Shown here: positions 63,020 through 64,000 of the stretch, piece by piece
How the letters are laid out: every line of letters starts with the position of its first letter
How positions within the stretch are numbered: position 1 is the first letter of the stretch
Assembly: GCA_017539045.1 (NCBI GenBank)
Contig: JAFYHS010000021.1
Coordinates: 1 to 64,000, forward strand
Source of the DNA: Bacteroidales bacterium
Lineage (GTDB): Bacteria > Bacteroidota > Bacteroidia > Bacteroidales > F082
Reading direction: 5' to 3'
Length of the DNA stretch: 64,000 bases
Notes under the pieces: model-generated
The model's database searches: none
What the model was told of the DNA's origin: nothing
Seen by the model: only the letters and a program-made list of their open reading frames with translations
Program-made: the position numbers and the translations under genes

Positions 63020-63535
63020 ATGAACAAATTATTCAAAGTTATGTTCTTGGGTGTGGCCCTCTTCGTGATGAGTGGTATTGCCAATGCTCAAGTGAAGATC
63101 GCACACGTCAACACGGCTGAAATCCTCGATGCCATGCCTGACAAAGCCAAGGCTGAGAAGAGCTTGGAGAAGTACTATGGTGAGTTGCAGAGCCAACTCG
63201 AGACCATGGCCAAGGAATATCAGACCAAGATGCAAGACTACGAGGCCAACCAAGCCACTATGTCGAACCTGGTGAAGCAGTCGAAGGAAAAGGAAATCGT
63301 CGACCTGCAGACTCGTATCACCCAGTTCCAGGCTAACGCTGAGAACGAATTCGAAAACAAGCGCGCCGAGCTTCTGAAGCCTATCCTCGATAAGATCCAG
63401 AACGCCATCAACGCCGTGGGTAAGGAGAAGGGTTACACCTATATGCTTGACCTCGCGACGGGCGCTGCCGTTTATGTTGGCGACAATGCCATTGATGCCA
63501 CCAAGGATGTGAAGTCCAAACTCGGTATCAAATAA
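63020..63535 (+). CDS. OmpH/Skp family periplasmic chaperone, second copy
   Basis: 171 residues. The signal peptide is about 1-20 (FVMSGIANAQ), then VKIAHVNTAEILDAMPDKAK and a coiled coil (about 45-120). The C-terminal KGYTYMLDLATGAAVYVGDN is typical of Bacteroidota OmpH. It has its own promoter, so the two paralogues may be expressed at different levels. It ends before a strong terminator shared with the convergent VOC gene. Confidence 0.93.
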   Translation: MNKLFKVMFLGVALFVMSGIANAQVKIAHVNTAEILDAMPDKAKAEKSLEKYYGELQSQLETMAKEYQTKMQDYEANQATMSNLVKQSKEKEIVDLQTRITQFQANAENEFENKRAELLKPILDKIQNAINAVGKEKGYTYMLDLATGAAVYVGDNAIDATKDVKSKLGIK

Positions 63536-63551
63536 TAACGGTTAAACAATG

Positions 63552-63586
63552 AAAAAAAGCCGACTCATTTGAGCCGGCTTTTTTTG
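63552..63586. terminator. Bidirectional terminator
   Basis: The A-run, stem AAGCCG..CGGCTT with loop near CATTT, and T-run form a symmetric hairpin between the convergent ompH and VOC genes. Confidence 0.82.
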
Positions 63587-64000
63587 TTATTTGATGCTCT
63601 CGCGCTTGACTTTCGCGAAGCGTAGCAGCTTCAGTATGCCCAAAGGCTTGTAGTCGTCTTTGTTGGCCAGGTTGAGATAGAGCCCGAACTTCTTCGCGAT
63701 CGGGATCTTGAAGGTCTCGACGAACTCAATGAGGGTGCCGTCGGGGTCTTCCACGTAAGTGAAATGGCCGTTGGCATCGCCCATGTCGAAATCAACGCCA
63801 CTATCGCAAACGAAAGGATGTCCCATGAGCTCGGCTTCCTCTTGCACGGCGCTCATGTTGCGCACGTCGAAGCAGAGGTGGATGAAGCCGGGGTCGCCCC
63901 AATAACGGCCTTCATAGAGCTTTTTGCCGGGGCCATCGACGCTTTGGATGAGCTCGAGGTGCGACGTGCCCATGATGCGGCTCAACGGTCCTTCGATGGG
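63587..64000 (-). CDS. VOC (glyoxalase-like) family protein, 5' end outside the window
   Basis: At least 138 residues, open to the window edge, so the start codon lies beyond 64000. The readable part has the VOC beta-alpha-beta-beta-beta pattern with GTSHLELIQ, DPGFIHLCFDVRN and HFTYVEDPDGTLIEFVET. Metal ligands in this superfamily are a His and Glu in such segments. Members include lactoylglutathione lyase, dioxygenases and resistance proteins; the reaction here is unknown. Confidence 0.75.
   Translation of the reverse strand, partial: PIEGPLSRIMGTSHLELIQSVDGPGKKLYEGRYWGDPGFIHLCFDVRNMSAVQEEAELMGHPFVCDSGVDFDMGDANGHFTYVEDPDGTLIEFVETFKIPIAKKFGLYLNLANKDDYKPLGILKLLRFAKVKRESIK

Overview
The window looks like chromosomal DNA of a member of the Bacteroidota, most likely order Bacteroidales. 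Supporting signs are the recurring -7 promoter element TAnnTTTG in place of a TATAAT box, the near absence of Shine-Dalgarno sequences, lipoprotein versions of Omp85 and LolA machinery, and families typical of the phylum (DUF2723, DUF5683, DUF6089, DUF3276/PUR-alpha-like, the head-GIN domain, two-part signal peptidase I). Species assignment is not possible from sequence reading alone.

Layout. 1-135: 3' end of a 5S rRNA and its terminator. 0.15-15.2 kb: a long run of minus-strand housekeeping genes. These are a RecD-like helicase, a TamL-like Omp85 lipoprotein, the cluster ftsK-lolA-exbB-exbD-tonB-folC, and the cluster parA-parB-DUF5683-dapB-lepB. 15.2-21.9 kb: a PUR-alpha-like protein, then plus-strand exonuclease, FAH-family hydrolase, a tricorn-like protease and a secreted transglutaminase-like protein. 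21.9-31.7 kb: glycan-active enzymes (GH20, GH2 mannosidase) around cutC, a head-GIN protein, an ECF sigma/anti-sigma pair and lgt. 31.7-39.9 kb: a DUF2723 membrane protein, tRNA-Gln and the rimP-nusA-infB operon. 39.9-42.5 kb: a large transglutaminase lipoprotein.

42.5-47.8 kb is the accessory part: an AAA/DUF4143 ATPase, an EcoRI-type adenine methyltransferase, a DUF262-HNH nuclease-like protein and a Fic protein. It holds the most unusual non-coding structure. There is a nested, apparently switch-like RNA fold in front of the methyltransferase (43989-44192). Three near-identical 16-bp palindromes lie exactly 40 bp apart at the ATPase promoter. A family of GGTGGTAA palindromes brackets fic. 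47.8-64 kb returns to housekeeping: fur-purA-ATP-grasp, rsh, lepA, dprA-rsgA, nadK, DUF6089-uppS-bamA, two ompH/skp genes and a partial VOC protein.

Regulation visible in the sequence. The sigma/anti-sigma operon and the head-GIN gene share one promoter pattern (TGTAAC, 16 nt, CGTATTAC), so the head-GIN gene is probably a target of this ECF factor. Several dispersed or palindromic repeat families sit between genes (20.7, 25.4, 35.2, 45.3, 56.9 and 62.2 kb).

All assignments come from reading the sequence by eye and from knowledge of the families. No alignment, folding or database search was run.
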